Positions 47,521 through 56,381 of a DNA stretch of 64,000 nt are shown here, in pieces. Both the position numbers and the translations under genes were made by a program. The notes under the pieces are model-generated. The model made no database searches, was not told where the DNA came from, and saw only the letters and a program-made list of their open reading frames with translations. Each line of letters opens with the position of its first letter. Within the stretch, counting starts at the first letter, position 1. Source of the DNA: Pseudomonadota bacterium (lineage in GTDB: Bacteria; Pseudomonadota; Alphaproteobacteria; Sphingomonadales; Sphingomonadaceae); NCBI GenBank assembly GCA_020160755.1, contig JAIUPN010000001.1, positions 620,001-684,000 on the forward strand. The letters are read 5' to 3'.

Positions 47521-47553
47521 GGGGCGGTCCGGCAACGGACCGCCCCTTTTCGT
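47521..47553 (+). terminator. Rho-independent terminator of rpsD
   Basis: An 11-bp perfect stem (ggggcggtccg / cggaccgcccc) with loop gcaa is followed by ttttcgttt. It lies 29 bases after the stop codon. Confidence 0.93.
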
Positions 47554-47554
47554 T

Positions 47555-49540
47555 TCAGCGCGGCAGGAAGGTGGAAATCCGGCCGAGCATCGCGGTCCGC
47601 GTGCTGCTGTCGGTCAGGCCGTGGGCCAGCCCCGGATATTCAATCAGTTCCGCTTTCTTGCCTGCCGACGTCAGCGCCCGCTGCATCAGTCGCGCCTGCT
47701 CGATTTCGACATTCTGATCGAGCGTACCGTGAAACATCAGGACGGGTGCCTTGATCCGTTCGGCATTTTGGGCAGGCGATCCTTCGCGGACGTGCGGGCC
47801 GGAGCCGATGAAGTCGCGGGTGATCGCACCGCTTGTATATTTGAGGCTGTCGTCCTTCAGCCTGGCGAGGTCGGTCACGGGCGCAATCGCAACGATCGAC
47901 CGGAACAGGTCGGGCGCAATCACGCCCGACTGCAGCGCCGCATAGCCGCCATAGGACCAACCCACGATCGAAAGCTTTGCGGGATCGGCACCCTCGGCGA
48001 TCATCCATCGCCCGGCGTCGGCCACATCGCCGATGGCGGTTCGCCACGATTGAAAGCCATTATTCTGGTACCACTTGTCGCCATAGCCCGACGAACCGCG
48101 AAAATTGGGCTGCACGACCGCGAAACCGCGCTGCGCGAAATATTGGGCGATCCAGTCGAATCCCCATTCGTCACGAGCGGACGGACCGCCATGCGGCATG
48201 ACGATCGCGGGCAGCCCCTTCGCGTCGCTCCGCCCGGGCGGCAAAGTTAGATAGCCGGGTATCATCGTCCCGTCGGCGGCGGGGTAGCGGATGGCCTTCA
48301 CCGGCGACAGAGCCCGGTCGGCGAGCAGCGGCCGTTCGTCGAGCAGCGGACGTAGCTGTTTCGCCGCCGGCGTGTAGCGATAAAAGCGCCCGGGATCGAC
48401 GTCCGACCCGGCCCAGACGAGCCAATGCGCTTCGTCGGTCGAGGCATCGATGAAATAGACGTCACGGCCGCCCAGCGCCTTCGACAACGACGTCGCCATC
48501 GCCGACACCTTGGGGTCGGTCGTGATCATATGGCGCCGCTCGGTCGCGTAGGTCACGCCGACCACGCGCTGGTCGCGCCCGACCCGGATCAGGCCATCGA
48601 CGTCGACTTCGGGATGCCGGTACAGCGTCTCGCCTTTTCCGGTGCCGTCGAGTTTGACGGCGAGCGCCGCCATGCGTCCGTCGACCTTGCCGAAACCGAT
48701 TGCCTGGTTGCTCGCGGCATCGACGACATAGGGATCGAACCCTTCGCGCGAGGATATGTCGACGGTCGACAGCGCCTGCCAGTCCCGTCCTTCCTCCGCC
48801 TTGAAGAAATAGCGTCGCGTATTGCTCAGATTTCCGGTGCGTCCGGCCATCGGATGCGTTCCCATGACGCGCACCCTGCCCTTGCCGTCGGTGATATATT
48901 CGGTCGCGTCCCGCCGGGGCTTTTCGATCACCTTGATCGACCCGTCGGTTACGTTCATCAAGTCGACGCCCATGCCCTCCTCGTCCTTCACGATCAGTGA
49001 GGCCGACTGGCGATTGGCTTCGGGAACGTGGCTGCGCATCACCAATATGCCGCCGTCCGATCCCGGTTGCCAATCGATGACGCTTCCACCCCGGAAATCG
49101 AACCCGACGGCATTGGCCCCGCGGCGTGTGCTCAATGTCCTGACGTTTCCACCCGTCGCATCGACGCCAAGCAAGGAGGTAAAACCAAAAATATATTCGC
49201 CGATCTTTTCACGGCCGCCAATCTGGCAGACGAGCCGCGCATCGGTTGCCCATCTGCACCATTGCAACATTTCGGGCGCGCCGCTCGCGCGCAGGATCCG
49301 CCGCGGCGCGGCACCGTCCGCAATCTCCACGACAAAAAGATCGTTCGCCTGCCCCTTGTTGGGCGCCACGAATGCCAGCCGCTGCCCGTCGGGCGACAGG
49401 CTGATATGCGTAACGCCCGACAAAGTACCAAAGCGGCGCGCGAGATCGTCGTCTTGCGCCCGCACCGCCCCCGTGGGCGAGATAGCAAAAGCGAGCGCCA
49501 GAATCGCAGGCGCCCATTTCCATCGGCCATCTCGCACCAT
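47555..49540 (-). CDS. Secreted S9-family peptidase (prolyl oligopeptidase/acylaminoacyl-peptidase type)
   Basis: 661 residues from ATG 49540; an earlier in-frame start would hide the signal peptide (WKWAPAILALAFAISPTGAV). The N-terminal half is a beta-propeller with DPD40-like strands (THISLSPDGQRLAFVAPNKG). The alpha/beta hydrolase domain begins near YLTLPPGRSDAKGLPAIVMP; nucleophile Ser is in GWSYGGYAALQ, Asp in GTLDQNVEIEQA and His in GLAHGL. It likely trims peptides in the periplasm. It is divergent from the M28 peptidase gene. Confidence 0.93.
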   Translation of the reverse strand: MVRDGRWKWAPAILALAFAISPTGAVRAQDDDLARRFGTLSGVTHISLSPDGQRLAFVAPNKGQANDLFVVEIADGAAPRRILRASGAPEMLQWCRWATDARLVCQIGGREKIGEYIFGFTSLLGVDATGGNVRTLSTRRGANAVGFDFRGGSVIDWQPGSDGGILVMRSHVPEANRQSASLIVKDEEGMGVDLMNVTDGSIKVIEKPRRDATEYITDGKGRVRVMGTHPMAGRTGNLSNTRRYFFKAEEGRDWQALSTVDISSREGFDPYVVDAASNQAIGFGKVDGRMAALAVKLDGTGKGETLYRHPEVDVDGLIRVGRDQRVVGVTYATERRHMITTDPKVSAMATSLSKALGGRDVYFIDASTDEAHWLVWAGSDVDPGRFYRYTPAAKQLRPLLDERPLLADRALSPVKAIRYPAADGTMIPGYLTLPPGRSDAKGLPAIVMPHGGPSARDEWGFDWIAQYFAQRGFAVVQPNFRGSSGYGDKWYQNNGFQSWRTAIGDVADAGRWMIAEGADPAKLSIVGWSYGGYAALQSGVIAPDLFRSIVAIAPVTDLARLKDDSLKYTSGAITRDFIGSGPHVREGSPAQNAERIKAPVLMFHGTLDQNVEIEQARLMQRALTSAGKKAELIEYPGLAHGLTDSSTRTAMLGRISTFLPR

Positions 49541-49725
49541 CGATATCTCCCCCTTTGCTTTCCCCTGCGCACAACTTCTGGGCAAGGGCATGAAATTATC
49601 AAGCGACTTTGGTACCTTATTGGCATTTTCCATCGATATCATGCTGCGCCCCGCCCTTCTTGCATCGGCCCGCCGTGGCTGGCACAAGCCCGCTCGTCGC
49701 AAATGAAACTTTCCGAGGAATTTCC

Positions 49726-51408
49726 ATGCTTCGTTTCCCCCGAACCACCGCAGCCTTTGCGGTCCTTTTGACCGTCGCGGCGTGCAACACGTCCGACAAG
49801 GCGGCGACGTCCGCTGCCGCCATTCCCGACGTCCAGATCCCCGAACTGTCGCTCGCGACGTTGCAGGAGGTGACGAAGGAATTGTCGTCGGACGCCTATG
49901 AAGGTCGCGCCCCCGGTACCCCGGGCGAGGAAAAGACCGTCGCCTATATCATCAAGAAGTACGAGGAAGCGGGGCTGAAGCCCGGCAACAACGGCAAGTG
50001 GACGCAGGACGTGCCGCTGGTCGAAATCACTGCGAAGAATGCGACCCCGCTCTCCTTCACCGGCGGCAAGACGCCGGTCACCGCGCAATATGCGAAGGAC
50101 TATGTCGCGTTCAGCTACCGCGTGCAGCCGAAGACCGAGGTCAAGGACAGTGATGTCGTGTTCGTCGGCTACGGCATCAACGCGCCCGAAAAAGGCTGGA
50201 ACGACTATGCCGGGCTCGACGTGAAGGGGAAGACGGTCGTCGTCCTCGTCAACGACCCCGACTGGCAGACGAAGGAAGCCAAAGGCGAATTCAACGGCCG
50301 CGCGATGACCTATTACGGCCGCTGGTCGTATAAATATGAGGAAGCCGCGCGCCAGGGCGCGGCCGCCGTGCTGATCGTCCACGACACCGAACCCGCCGCC
50401 TATGGCTGGAATGTCGTCGAATCGAGCAATACCGGCACCAATTACCTCGCCGAAACCAAGGATGGCGGCGCGAAGGAAACCCTCGCCAATGGCTGGATCC
50501 AGCTTCCCAAGGCGAAGGAATTGTTCGCCAGCGCCGGGCAGGATTTCGACAAGCTCCGCGACGCCGCGAAGAAGAAGGGCTTCAAGCCCGTCGCGCTGAC
50601 CGGCGTGAAGGCGAATTTCGGCTTCGACAATGAAATCTCGAAGAAGATGTCGCGCAACGTCATCGGTGTGCTGCCGGGCGCCAAGCGTCCCGACGAATAT
50701 GTGCTGTATACCGGCCATTGGGACCACCTCGGCCGCTGCACCCCCGTCGCTGGTGACGATATCTGCAACGGCGCGGTCGACAATGCGAGCGGCATCGCGG
50801 GCCTCGTGACGCTGGCGCAGGCCTTCCACAAGGCGGGCGCCCCCGATCGCAGCATCGTCTTCCTCGCCGTCACCGCCGAGGAATCGGGCCTGCTCGGTTC
50901 GAAATATTATGCCGAAAACCCCGTCTTCCCGCTCGCGCAGACGGTTGGCGGCGTGAATATGGACGCGCTGAACGCGATCGGCCCGGCGAAGGACATCGTC
51001 GTCGTCGGCCGCGGCAAGTCCGAACTCGACGCCTATGTCGCGAAGCTCGCCCAGATGGAAAAGCGCGTGGTCAAGGACGAGCCGACCCCTGAGAAGGGCT
51101 TCTACTATCGTTCGGATCATTTCAGCTTCGCCAAGCTCGGCGTCCCGATGTTCAACTTCGGCAGCGGCGACGACCTGGTCGAGGGCGGCGTCGAAGCGGG
51201 CAAGAAGGCAGCGGAAGACTACGAAAAGAACCGCTACCACGCGCCGGGCGACGAATATGAGGCGATCACCAACTGGGGCGGCATGATGTCCGACCTGCGC
51301 CTCTATTACGCCGCGGGCCGGATGCTCGCGATGACCGACGCGTGGCCGAACTGGGTCGAGGGCGACGAATTCCGCGCCGCCCGCGACAAGTCGCGCGCCG
51401 CAAAGTAA
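49726..51408 (+). CDS. Secreted M28-family metallopeptidase (lipoprotein)
   Basis: 560 residues from ATG 49726, with site cgaggaa. Lipobox VAAC (Cys20) follows the signal peptide, so it may be lipid-anchored. A PA-domain insertion occupies the middle. Zinc ligands of the M28 family are seen as His (YTGHWDHLG), Asp (AVDNASGIAG), Glu (TAEESGLLGS), Asp (GGVNMDALN) and His (YRSDHFSFAKLG). It is an exported aminopeptidase. Divergent from the S9 peptidase, which suggests a shared role in peptide use. Confidence 0.93.
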   Translation: MLRFPRTTAAFAVLLTVAACNTSDKAATSAAAIPDVQIPELSLATLQEVTKELSSDAYEGRAPGTPGEEKTVAYIIKKYEEAGLKPGNNGKWTQDVPLVEITAKNATPLSFTGGKTPVTAQYAKDYVAFSYRVQPKTEVKDSDVVFVGYGINAPEKGWNDYAGLDVKGKTVVVLVNDPDWQTKEAKGEFNGRAMTYYGRWSYKYEEAARQGAAAVLIVHDTEPAAYGWNVVESSNTGTNYLAETKDGGAKETLANGWIQLPKAKELFASAGQDFDKLRDAAKKKGFKPVALTGVKANFGFDNEISKKMSRNVIGVLPGAKRPDEYVLYTGHWDHLGRCTPVAGDDICNGAVDNASGIAGLVTLAQAFHKAGAPDRSIVFLAVTAEESGLLGSKYYAENPVFPLAQTVGGVNMDALNAIGPAKDIVVVGRGKSELDAYVAKLAQMEKRVVKDEPTPEKGFYYRSDHFSFAKLGVPMFNFGSGDDLVEGGVEAGKKAAEDYEKNRYHAPGDEYEAITNWGGMMSDLRLYYAAGRMLAMTDAWPNWVEGDEFRAARDKSRAAK

Positions 51409-51422
51409 CCGGAACGGCGCCC

Positions 51423-52406
51423 ATGACGCTCAAAATGCCCGCAGAATGGGCGCCGCACGACGCCGTCTGGATCGGTTTCCCGCACCTCGCCGAGGAATGG
51501 TCGGGTCAGATCGATGCCGGACGGCGCGATATCGCCGCCTTCGCCAACGCCGTCCATGACGGCGGCCGCGGCGAAGAGGTGCGGCTGGTGGTCAACGACG
51601 CGCGGCAGGCGGACATCGCCGCCGCGCTCGTCGATCCGGGCGTGCGCATCCTTGTCCAGCCGCTCGGCGACATCTGGCTGCGCGACACCGGCCCGATCAT
51701 CGCAGGGACGGGCACCGCCCGCCGCGCGCGCAATTTCGAATTCAACTGGTGGGGCGAAAAATTCGTCATGCCCGGCGATCAGGAAGTCGGCGCCGCGCTC
51801 GCACGGACCAGCGGCCTGCCCGTCGACGATCAGGACTGGGTCCTCGAAGGCGGCGGCATCGACGTCGACGGCACCGGCCTCTGCGTCACCACCGAAGAGT
51901 GCCTGCTCAACACGAACCGCAACCCGACGCTGACGCGCGAGGATATCGCGGTACGGCTTCACCAGTCGCTCGGTATCGACCGGCTGCTGTGGCTCGGCGA
52001 CGGCCTCGTCGGCGATCATACCGACGGGCATGTCGACAATCTCGCGCGCTTCGTCGGCGAAGGGCGCCTCGCGCTGCCCGTCGCGGCGGGTTCGAACGAC
52101 CCCAATGCGCATATCTACGCCGATGCGCGCGCGCGCACTGCGGCGTTCGGCGGGGTCGAGATCATCGACCTCCCCTCGCCCGGGCGTGTCGAAATAGACG
52201 GCGAGATTGCGGCGGCGAGCTATATGAACTTCTACATCGGCAACAGCACAGTGGTCGTACCGACCTATGGCGTCGCCAACGATCAGGCCGCGGTCGATAC
52301 GCTCGCCGCGCTCTTCCCCGACCGCCGTGCGGTCGGCGTACCCGCGCGCGGGATCATCGTCGGCGGCGGCAGCTTCCATTGCTCGAGCCAGCAGGTACCG
52401 CGATGA
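51423..52406 (+). CDS. aguA: Agmatine deiminase
   Basis: 327 residues from ATG 51423. Peptidylarginine-deiminase fold: MPAEWAPHDAVWIGFPH, DIWLRDTGPII, NFEFNWWGEKF, EGGGIDVDGTG, catalytic His/Asp in LVGDHTDGHVDN and the catalytic Cys in SFHCSSQQVPR. It converts agmatine to N-carbamoylputrescine. The aguB gene, for the next step, lies 750 bp downstream with a TonB-C-like gene between. It follows the M28 gene by 14 bases. Confidence 0.95.
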   Translation: MTLKMPAEWAPHDAVWIGFPHLAEEWSGQIDAGRRDIAAFANAVHDGGRGEEVRLVVNDARQADIAAALVDPGVRILVQPLGDIWLRDTGPIIAGTGTARRARNFEFNWWGEKFVMPGDQEVGAALARTSGLPVDDQDWVLEGGGIDVDGTGLCVTTEECLLNTNRNPTLTREDIAVRLHQSLGIDRLLWLGDGLVGDHTDGHVDNLARFVGEGRLALPVAAGSNDPNAHIYADARARTAAFGGVEIIDLPSPGRVEIDGEIAAASYMNFYIGNSTVVVPTYGVANDQAAVDTLAALFPDRRAVGVPARGIIVGGGSFHCSSQQVPR

Positions 52407-53068
52407 TCGCGAGTCTTTTCGCCCTGCCTTTCCTGTTTTCCGGCAGCAACGCTTACATTGTCCGGATGGAATCCTCGCAAGAGCCCGAGCATTATTTCCG
52501 TCTCGCCTATCCGCTTACCGCCTTGCAGGCCAATGCCGAAGGCGATGCAAAATTCGAAATATGGGTCGATAAGGAGGGGCGACCCGTAAGCTGCAAAATA
52601 ACCTCGTCATCGGGACATCCCGCCCTGGATGCAGAAACCTGCAAACTGATGATGGCCAAAGGGAAATGGCGACCGATGAAGACGCCAGAAGGCGATCCGA
52701 AAGAATTTGCCTATTCGGATACCGCGCAATGGCGCCTGGATTCGTCGACAGCCCCGACCCCGCAAACCCGATATCGGCAGGACGATGAATATCCGCCGGC
52801 GGCGTTGGCGCTCGGGATCGAGGGCGTATCAAAGGTCGAACTGGCAATCGACGCGGCGGGCACACCAAAATCCTGCAAACTGCTTCAGTCGGCAGGCCAT
52901 CCCGACCTCGATCAAGCGACGTGCAACCTCCTGATGGGGATGGTCGGATTTCGGCCCAAGGCAGACACGGACGGCATCGTCAGGCCGCTCATATCGGTAC
53001 AATCGGTAAGATGGGAAATTCCTCGGCGGACATCCAAAGACAAGACGAGCAAAAGCGGAAGCGAATAG
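52403..53068 (+). CDS. Secreted protein with two TonB-C-like repeats
   Basis: 221 residues, ATG overlapping the aguA stop (ATGA). Signal-like N-terminus MIASLFALPFLFSGSNA. Two similar units follow: FEIWVDKEGRPVSCKITSSS with GHPALDAETC, and VELAIDAAGTPKSCKLLQSA with GHPDLDQATC. Both have a C-x15-C pair (Cys64/Cys80 and Cys158/Cys174) and match the C-terminal domain of TonB-type energy transducers. No N-terminal membrane anchor with a Pro-rich linker is present, so it is not a normal TonB. The function is unknown. Confidence 0.72.
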   Translation: MIASLFALPFLFSGSNAYIVRMESSQEPEHYFRLAYPLTALQANAEGDAKFEIWVDKEGRPVSCKITSSSGHPALDAETCKLMMAKGKWRPMKTPEGDPKEFAYSDTAQWRLDSSTAPTPQTRYRQDDEYPPAALALGIEGVSKVELAIDAAGTPKSCKLLQSAGHPDLDQATCNLLMGMVGFRPKADTDGIVRPLISVQSVRWEIPRRTSKDKTSKSGSE

Positions 53069-53102
53069 GCCCGCGACACCCCCGAAGCGCCGGCTGGACT
53101 TC

Positions 53103-53126
53103 GGCGCTATGCCGATAGCGCCTTTT
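53103..53126 (+). terminator. Terminator between the TonB-C-like gene and aguB
   Basis: An 8-bp perfect stem (ggcgctat / atagcgcc) with loop gccg is followed by tttt. It lies 34 bases after the stop codon, so aguB may have its own promoter or depend on readthrough. Confidence 0.75.
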
Positions 53127-53158
53127 CTCGGCGCAACGCGCGTGGCATGAGGCGCGCC

Positions 53159-54010
53159 ATGACCCGCACCATCACCGTCGCCGCGCTGCAGCTTCCCTTG
53201 CCCGGCCCCGTCCAGCCCAATATCGAGGCCGTGACCGCGCTCGTCGAGCAAGCGGCGGCGAAAGGCGCGCAGGTGATCCTGCCCCCCGAACTCTTCGAAG
53301 GCCCCTATTTCTGCCAGGTCGAGGATGAGGAATTGTTCGCGTCGGCGCGCCCGACCGCCGAGCATCCGAGCGTCATCGCGATGCAGGCGCTCGCTGCCAA
53401 GTTGAAGGTCGCGATCCCGACGAGCTATTTCGAGAAGGACGGGCCGCATTATTACAACACGCTCGCGATGATCGGCCCCGACGGGGCCATCATGGGGACG
53501 TATCGCAAAAGCCACATTCCGGATGGCCCCGGCTATGAAGAGAAATATTATTTCCGCCCCGGCAACACCGGCTTCAAGGTGTGGGACGTTTTCGGTACCC
53601 GCATCGGCGTCGGCGTCTGCTGGGACCAATGGTATCCCGAATGCGCGCGCGCGATGGCGCTGATGGGCGCCGAACTGCTTTTCTATCCGACCGCGATCGG
53701 CAGCGAGCCCTATGACGCCGATCTCGACACCAGCCGCATGTGGCGCCGCGCGATGCAGGGGCATGCCGTGTCGAACTGCATGCCGGTGATCGCGTCGAAC
53801 CGCATCGGGACCGAGGGCGACGCCAATTTCTACGGCCACAGCTTCATCACCGATGAATGGGGCGATATGACGCAGGCGTTCGGTGCAACCGAAATCGGCG
53901 TCCTGATCGAAACGATCAACCTCGACCGCGCGGCGAAGCATCGCGCCGGCATGGGCTTCTTTCGCGATCGCCGGCCGCAGCTTTACGGGCGCCTGGTCGA
54001 AGATATCTGA
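53159..54010 (+). CDS. aguB: N-carbamoylputrescine amidase
   Basis: 283 residues from ATG 53159, with gagg upstream; ATG 53147 is possible and adds four residues. Nitrilase fold with Glu (LPPELFEGPYFC), Lys (YRKSHIPDGPGYEEKYYF) and Cys (GVCWDQWYPECARAM) as the catalytic triad. It turns N-carbamoylputrescine into putrescine, ammonia and CO2, completing the agmatine route started by AguA. Followed by the nitrobindin-like gene 20 bases later. Confidence 0.94.
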   Translation: MTRTITVAALQLPLPGPVQPNIEAVTALVEQAAAKGAQVILPPELFEGPYFCQVEDEELFASARPTAEHPSVIAMQALAAKLKVAIPTSYFEKDGPHYYNTLAMIGPDGAIMGTYRKSHIPDGPGYEEKYYFRPGNTGFKVWDVFGTRIGVGVCWDQWYPECARAMALMGAELLFYPTAIGSEPYDADLDTSRMWRRAMQGHAVSNCMPVIASNRIGTEGDANFYGHSFITDEWGDMTQAFGATEIGVLIETINLDRAAKHRAGMGFFRDRRPQLYGRLVEDI

Positions 54011-54030
54011 ACGCAGCTTGGGGGCAGGCA

Positions 54031-54675
54031 ATGGAATTACCCGACGACATTTTCACCGAGCCCGAGGACGTCGATCCCGAAACGCTCGCCAACCTCGGCC
54101 CGCTGCTGCGCCTCGCCGGCGTATGGGAAGGCGAACGCGGGGTCGATGTGAACCCGAAGGCCGACGGCCCCGAAACGCGCAAATATTATGAGCGGATCGA
54201 AATGCAGCCGATCGATCCGCAAGCGAACGGTCCACAGCTTTTCTACGGGCTGCGCTATCACCTGCACGTCAACACCCGCGAGGAAGATATCACCTTCCAC
54301 GATCAGGTCGGATACTGGCTTTACGAAGCTGCAACCGGCCTGATCCTCCAGACGCTGGCGATCCCGCGCGGACAGATCGCGATCGCCGCAGGACATGCGA
54401 AACCGGGCGATAAACAGCTCGTCGTGAAGGCGGAGCGAGGCCAAACCGAATATGGCATCTGCTCAACGACCTTCCTTGATCTCGCCTTTCGAACCGACCG
54501 CTACGAATTGACGGTCGACTTCCACGACGACGGATCGTGGAGCTATGTCTCCGATACGATGCTGATGGTGAAGGGCCGCGACGAATTGTTCCGGCACCGC
54601 GACCACAACCGGCTGACGAAAATCGCCGAACCCGATCTCAACCCCTGGGCAAAAATCGTCCGCGGCACATCATAA
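54031..54675 (+). CDS. FABP-like/nitrobindin-type beta-barrel protein
   Basis: 214 residues. The opening LGPLLRLAGVWEGERGVDVN matches the DUF1794/nitrobindin (THAP4-like) heme-binding beta-barrel, with ITFHDQVGYWLYEAATGLIL and LQTLAIPRGQIAIAAGHAKP as later strands. The proximal-His region of true nitrobindins cannot be confirmed by eye. Role unknown, possibly heme or small-ligand binding. Close to aguB and probably co-transcribed. Confidence 0.78.
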   Translation: MELPDDIFTEPEDVDPETLANLGPLLRLAGVWEGERGVDVNPKADGPETRKYYERIEMQPIDPQANGPQLFYGLRYHLHVNTREEDITFHDQVGYWLYEAATGLILQTLAIPRGQIAIAAGHAKPGDKQLVVKAERGQTEYGICSTTFLDLAFRTDRYELTVDFHDDGSWSYVSDTMLMVKGRDELFRHRDHNRLTKIAEPDLNPWAKIVRGTS

Positions 54676-54678
54676 GCG

Positions 54679-55293
54679 TCAGTTCTCGAAGCGGTGAATG
54701 CTTTCGAGGTCGGCGCGGTCGAGCGGCTGCGTCAGCCACAGGCCGCCGCGCCCGGCGCGCGACCAGCGCACGATCGCCCGGCGCTTGATCCCACCTGCGA
54801 GGATGAGGTCGAGCTCCTTGCCGACCTCCAGATGGCCGTCGTGGATGAAGCCCGCGCCGTTCTGCGACATGTCGACAAGTTCGATGTTGCTCGTGCTCTC
54901 GTCGGTCACCACCTGCGCCTGCGTCCGGACCGGCAGCCGCGGCTGGCGATAACCCGTGGCGCGCTGCTCGGCTGCGAGTTGCTTCAGGACATCGGCGACA
55001 TCGACTTCCTCGTCGAACGCGACGCCGCACCGTCCTGTCTCGGACCACACAACCTCGCCGCGGATCATCACGGTATCGGACAGCGCGATCTCCAGCTTTT
55101 CGCCGACGGTGATCGGGACATCGGCCGCGAGCATCATGCCGCGATCGGACATATTGCGAACACGCCACAGGCCCGCATCGCCGTTTCGCACCACCTTGGC
55201 GATCCGCCACACGGTGCGATAACGATCGCCGCCGCGGCGATCGGCGGCGGCTCCCTGCTCCTCTGCCGGATCGGAGAGGCGATGTTGGTTCAT
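54679..55293 (-). CDS. Protein with two PilZ domains
   Basis: 204 residues. The first PilZ unit has RRGGDRYRTVW and VRNMSDRGMMLAADVPITVG; the second has YRQPRLPVRTQAQVVTD and VDMSQNGAGFIHDGHLEVGK. The typical RxxxR and (D/N)xSxxG features are both visible in the first and largely in the second, so it may bind two c-di-GMP dimers or one with a regulatory copy. No extra output domain is present. It is convergent with the nitrobindin-like gene. Confidence 0.85.
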   Translation of the reverse strand: MNQHRLSDPAEEQGAAADRRGGDRYRTVWRIAKVVRNGDAGLWRVRNMSDRGMMLAADVPITVGEKLEIALSDTVMIRGEVVWSETGRCGVAFDEEVDVADVLKQLAAEQRATGYRQPRLPVRTQAQVVTDESTSNIELVDMSQNGAGFIHDGHLEVGKELDLILAGGIKRRAIVRWSRAGRGGLWLTQPLDRADLESIHRFEN

Positions 55294-55737
55294 GTCGTCT
55301 ACCTTATCGAAACAGCGTCGGAAGGAGCAGTATGTCCCGAAAACTACTGCAAATACTCAATATATACTCAGGCCAGATAGCAGAATTATGCTTATTATTC
55401 AAACATGTCGCACGCGATCGTTAACATGGTCTCAACCGTCGTTTCTCGAAATCTCGCCTGCCTTATAATGAAGCGCGGACAAGTCTCGCATTTTGCGTAA
55501 TTTAACGGCGTCGTAGCGGCCGCATTAAGGATGAAATCGAACCGATGGCAGAGGGCGTTGGAAAACGGTCACCGCCAACCGCGATCAGCGGCACTATGCG
55601 ATGGTGTTCGCGCATGAAATGAGGCACAAATCATCGCAATGGCGGGACATGGAAGATCAGCTTGTCGGGGGAAAGACATTCTGCGCACGCCCCGACCGCG
55701 ATACTTTTCCGGTGCCATACACACCCGATCCTGACCG
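55294..55737. other. 444-bp region without a convincing gene
   Basis: This region separates the PilZ gene from the sigma-factor gene. 55330-55520 is AT-rich and holds a TATAAT (55464-55469) without a good -35 element. A 25-codon frame at 55544 and longer frames on either strand have neither host codon bias nor motifs. It probably contains the promoters of the flanking genes. Confidence 0.6.
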
Positions 55738-56271
55738 ATGGCCGACGATGACCAATCCGACATTCGGGCAGCGCTCTCCGGCGATCGCGGCGCATTCGAA
55801 CGGCTTTTGAGGCGGTACTATGATCGCATCCACGGTCTGGCCTGGCAGATGACGGGATCGCGGACCGACGCCGACGACATTGCACAGGACGTCTGCTGCA
55901 TCCTTGCCGAAAAGCTTGCCGACTTTCGCGGCGACGCCAAATTTTCCACCTGGCTTTGCAGCATCGTCTTCAACGCCTGCCGCGCGTCGCGCCGCCGCCG
56001 CCGCGCCTTTTCGGTCTTCACCGACCGGCTGGCGGTAATGGCCGGGCTGATGCGGGCACCCGACGGCCGCGACCTTTACGACGAAGTCTGGATCAGGAGC
56101 GCCATATCGCGGCTGAAGCCCGACCTGCGCGACACCGCGATCCTCGTCGCGGGCCAGCAGCTGACGCACGCCGAAGCCGCCGAAATACTGGGCATCGCCG
56201 AAGCGACGGTGTCGTGGCGGATGCACGAGGTGCGCCGCCTGCTCGGCGCCAGAACGGAAACAGCCGGCTGA
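55738..56271 (+). CDS. ECF-type RNA polymerase sigma factor
   Basis: 177 residues. Region 2 is seen in GDRGAFERLLRRYYDRIHGL and ADDIAQDVCCILAEKLADF with FSTWLCSIVFNAC; region 4 is RLKPDLRDTAILVAGQQLTH and AEILGIAEATVSWRMHEVRR. No region 3, so it is a group IV sigma factor. It precedes a VWA lipoprotein and a membrane-anchored TPR protein, one of which may be its anti-sigma factor. The ribosome-binding site is weak. Confidence 0.9.
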   Translation: MADDDQSDIRAALSGDRGAFERLLRRYYDRIHGLAWQMTGSRTDADDIAQDVCCILAEKLADFRGDAKFSTWLCSIVFNACRASRRRRRAFSVFTDRLAVMAGLMRAPDGRDLYDEVWIRSAISRLKPDLRDTAILVAGQQLTHAEAAEILGIAEATVSWRMHEVRRLLGARTETAG

Positions 56272-56381
56272 CGATCGGCCCGCGTGAACTTTTTTTTCGC
56301 AAGGCCGCCAAGGAAAATCCGGCGACGCGCATCCCAGTAACATGCGGGCGATTTTGCACCGCTGTTTCGAGGGAGGCATCC

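Noticed and set aside
55464..55469. Perfect TATAAT as a strong promoter
   Set aside because: No acceptable -35 element at the right distance and no gene begins within 250 bases downstream.
55601..55810. 69-codon frame overlapping the sigma factor start
   Set aside because: Overlaps most of the sigma gene's beginning and has no motif or codon bias.
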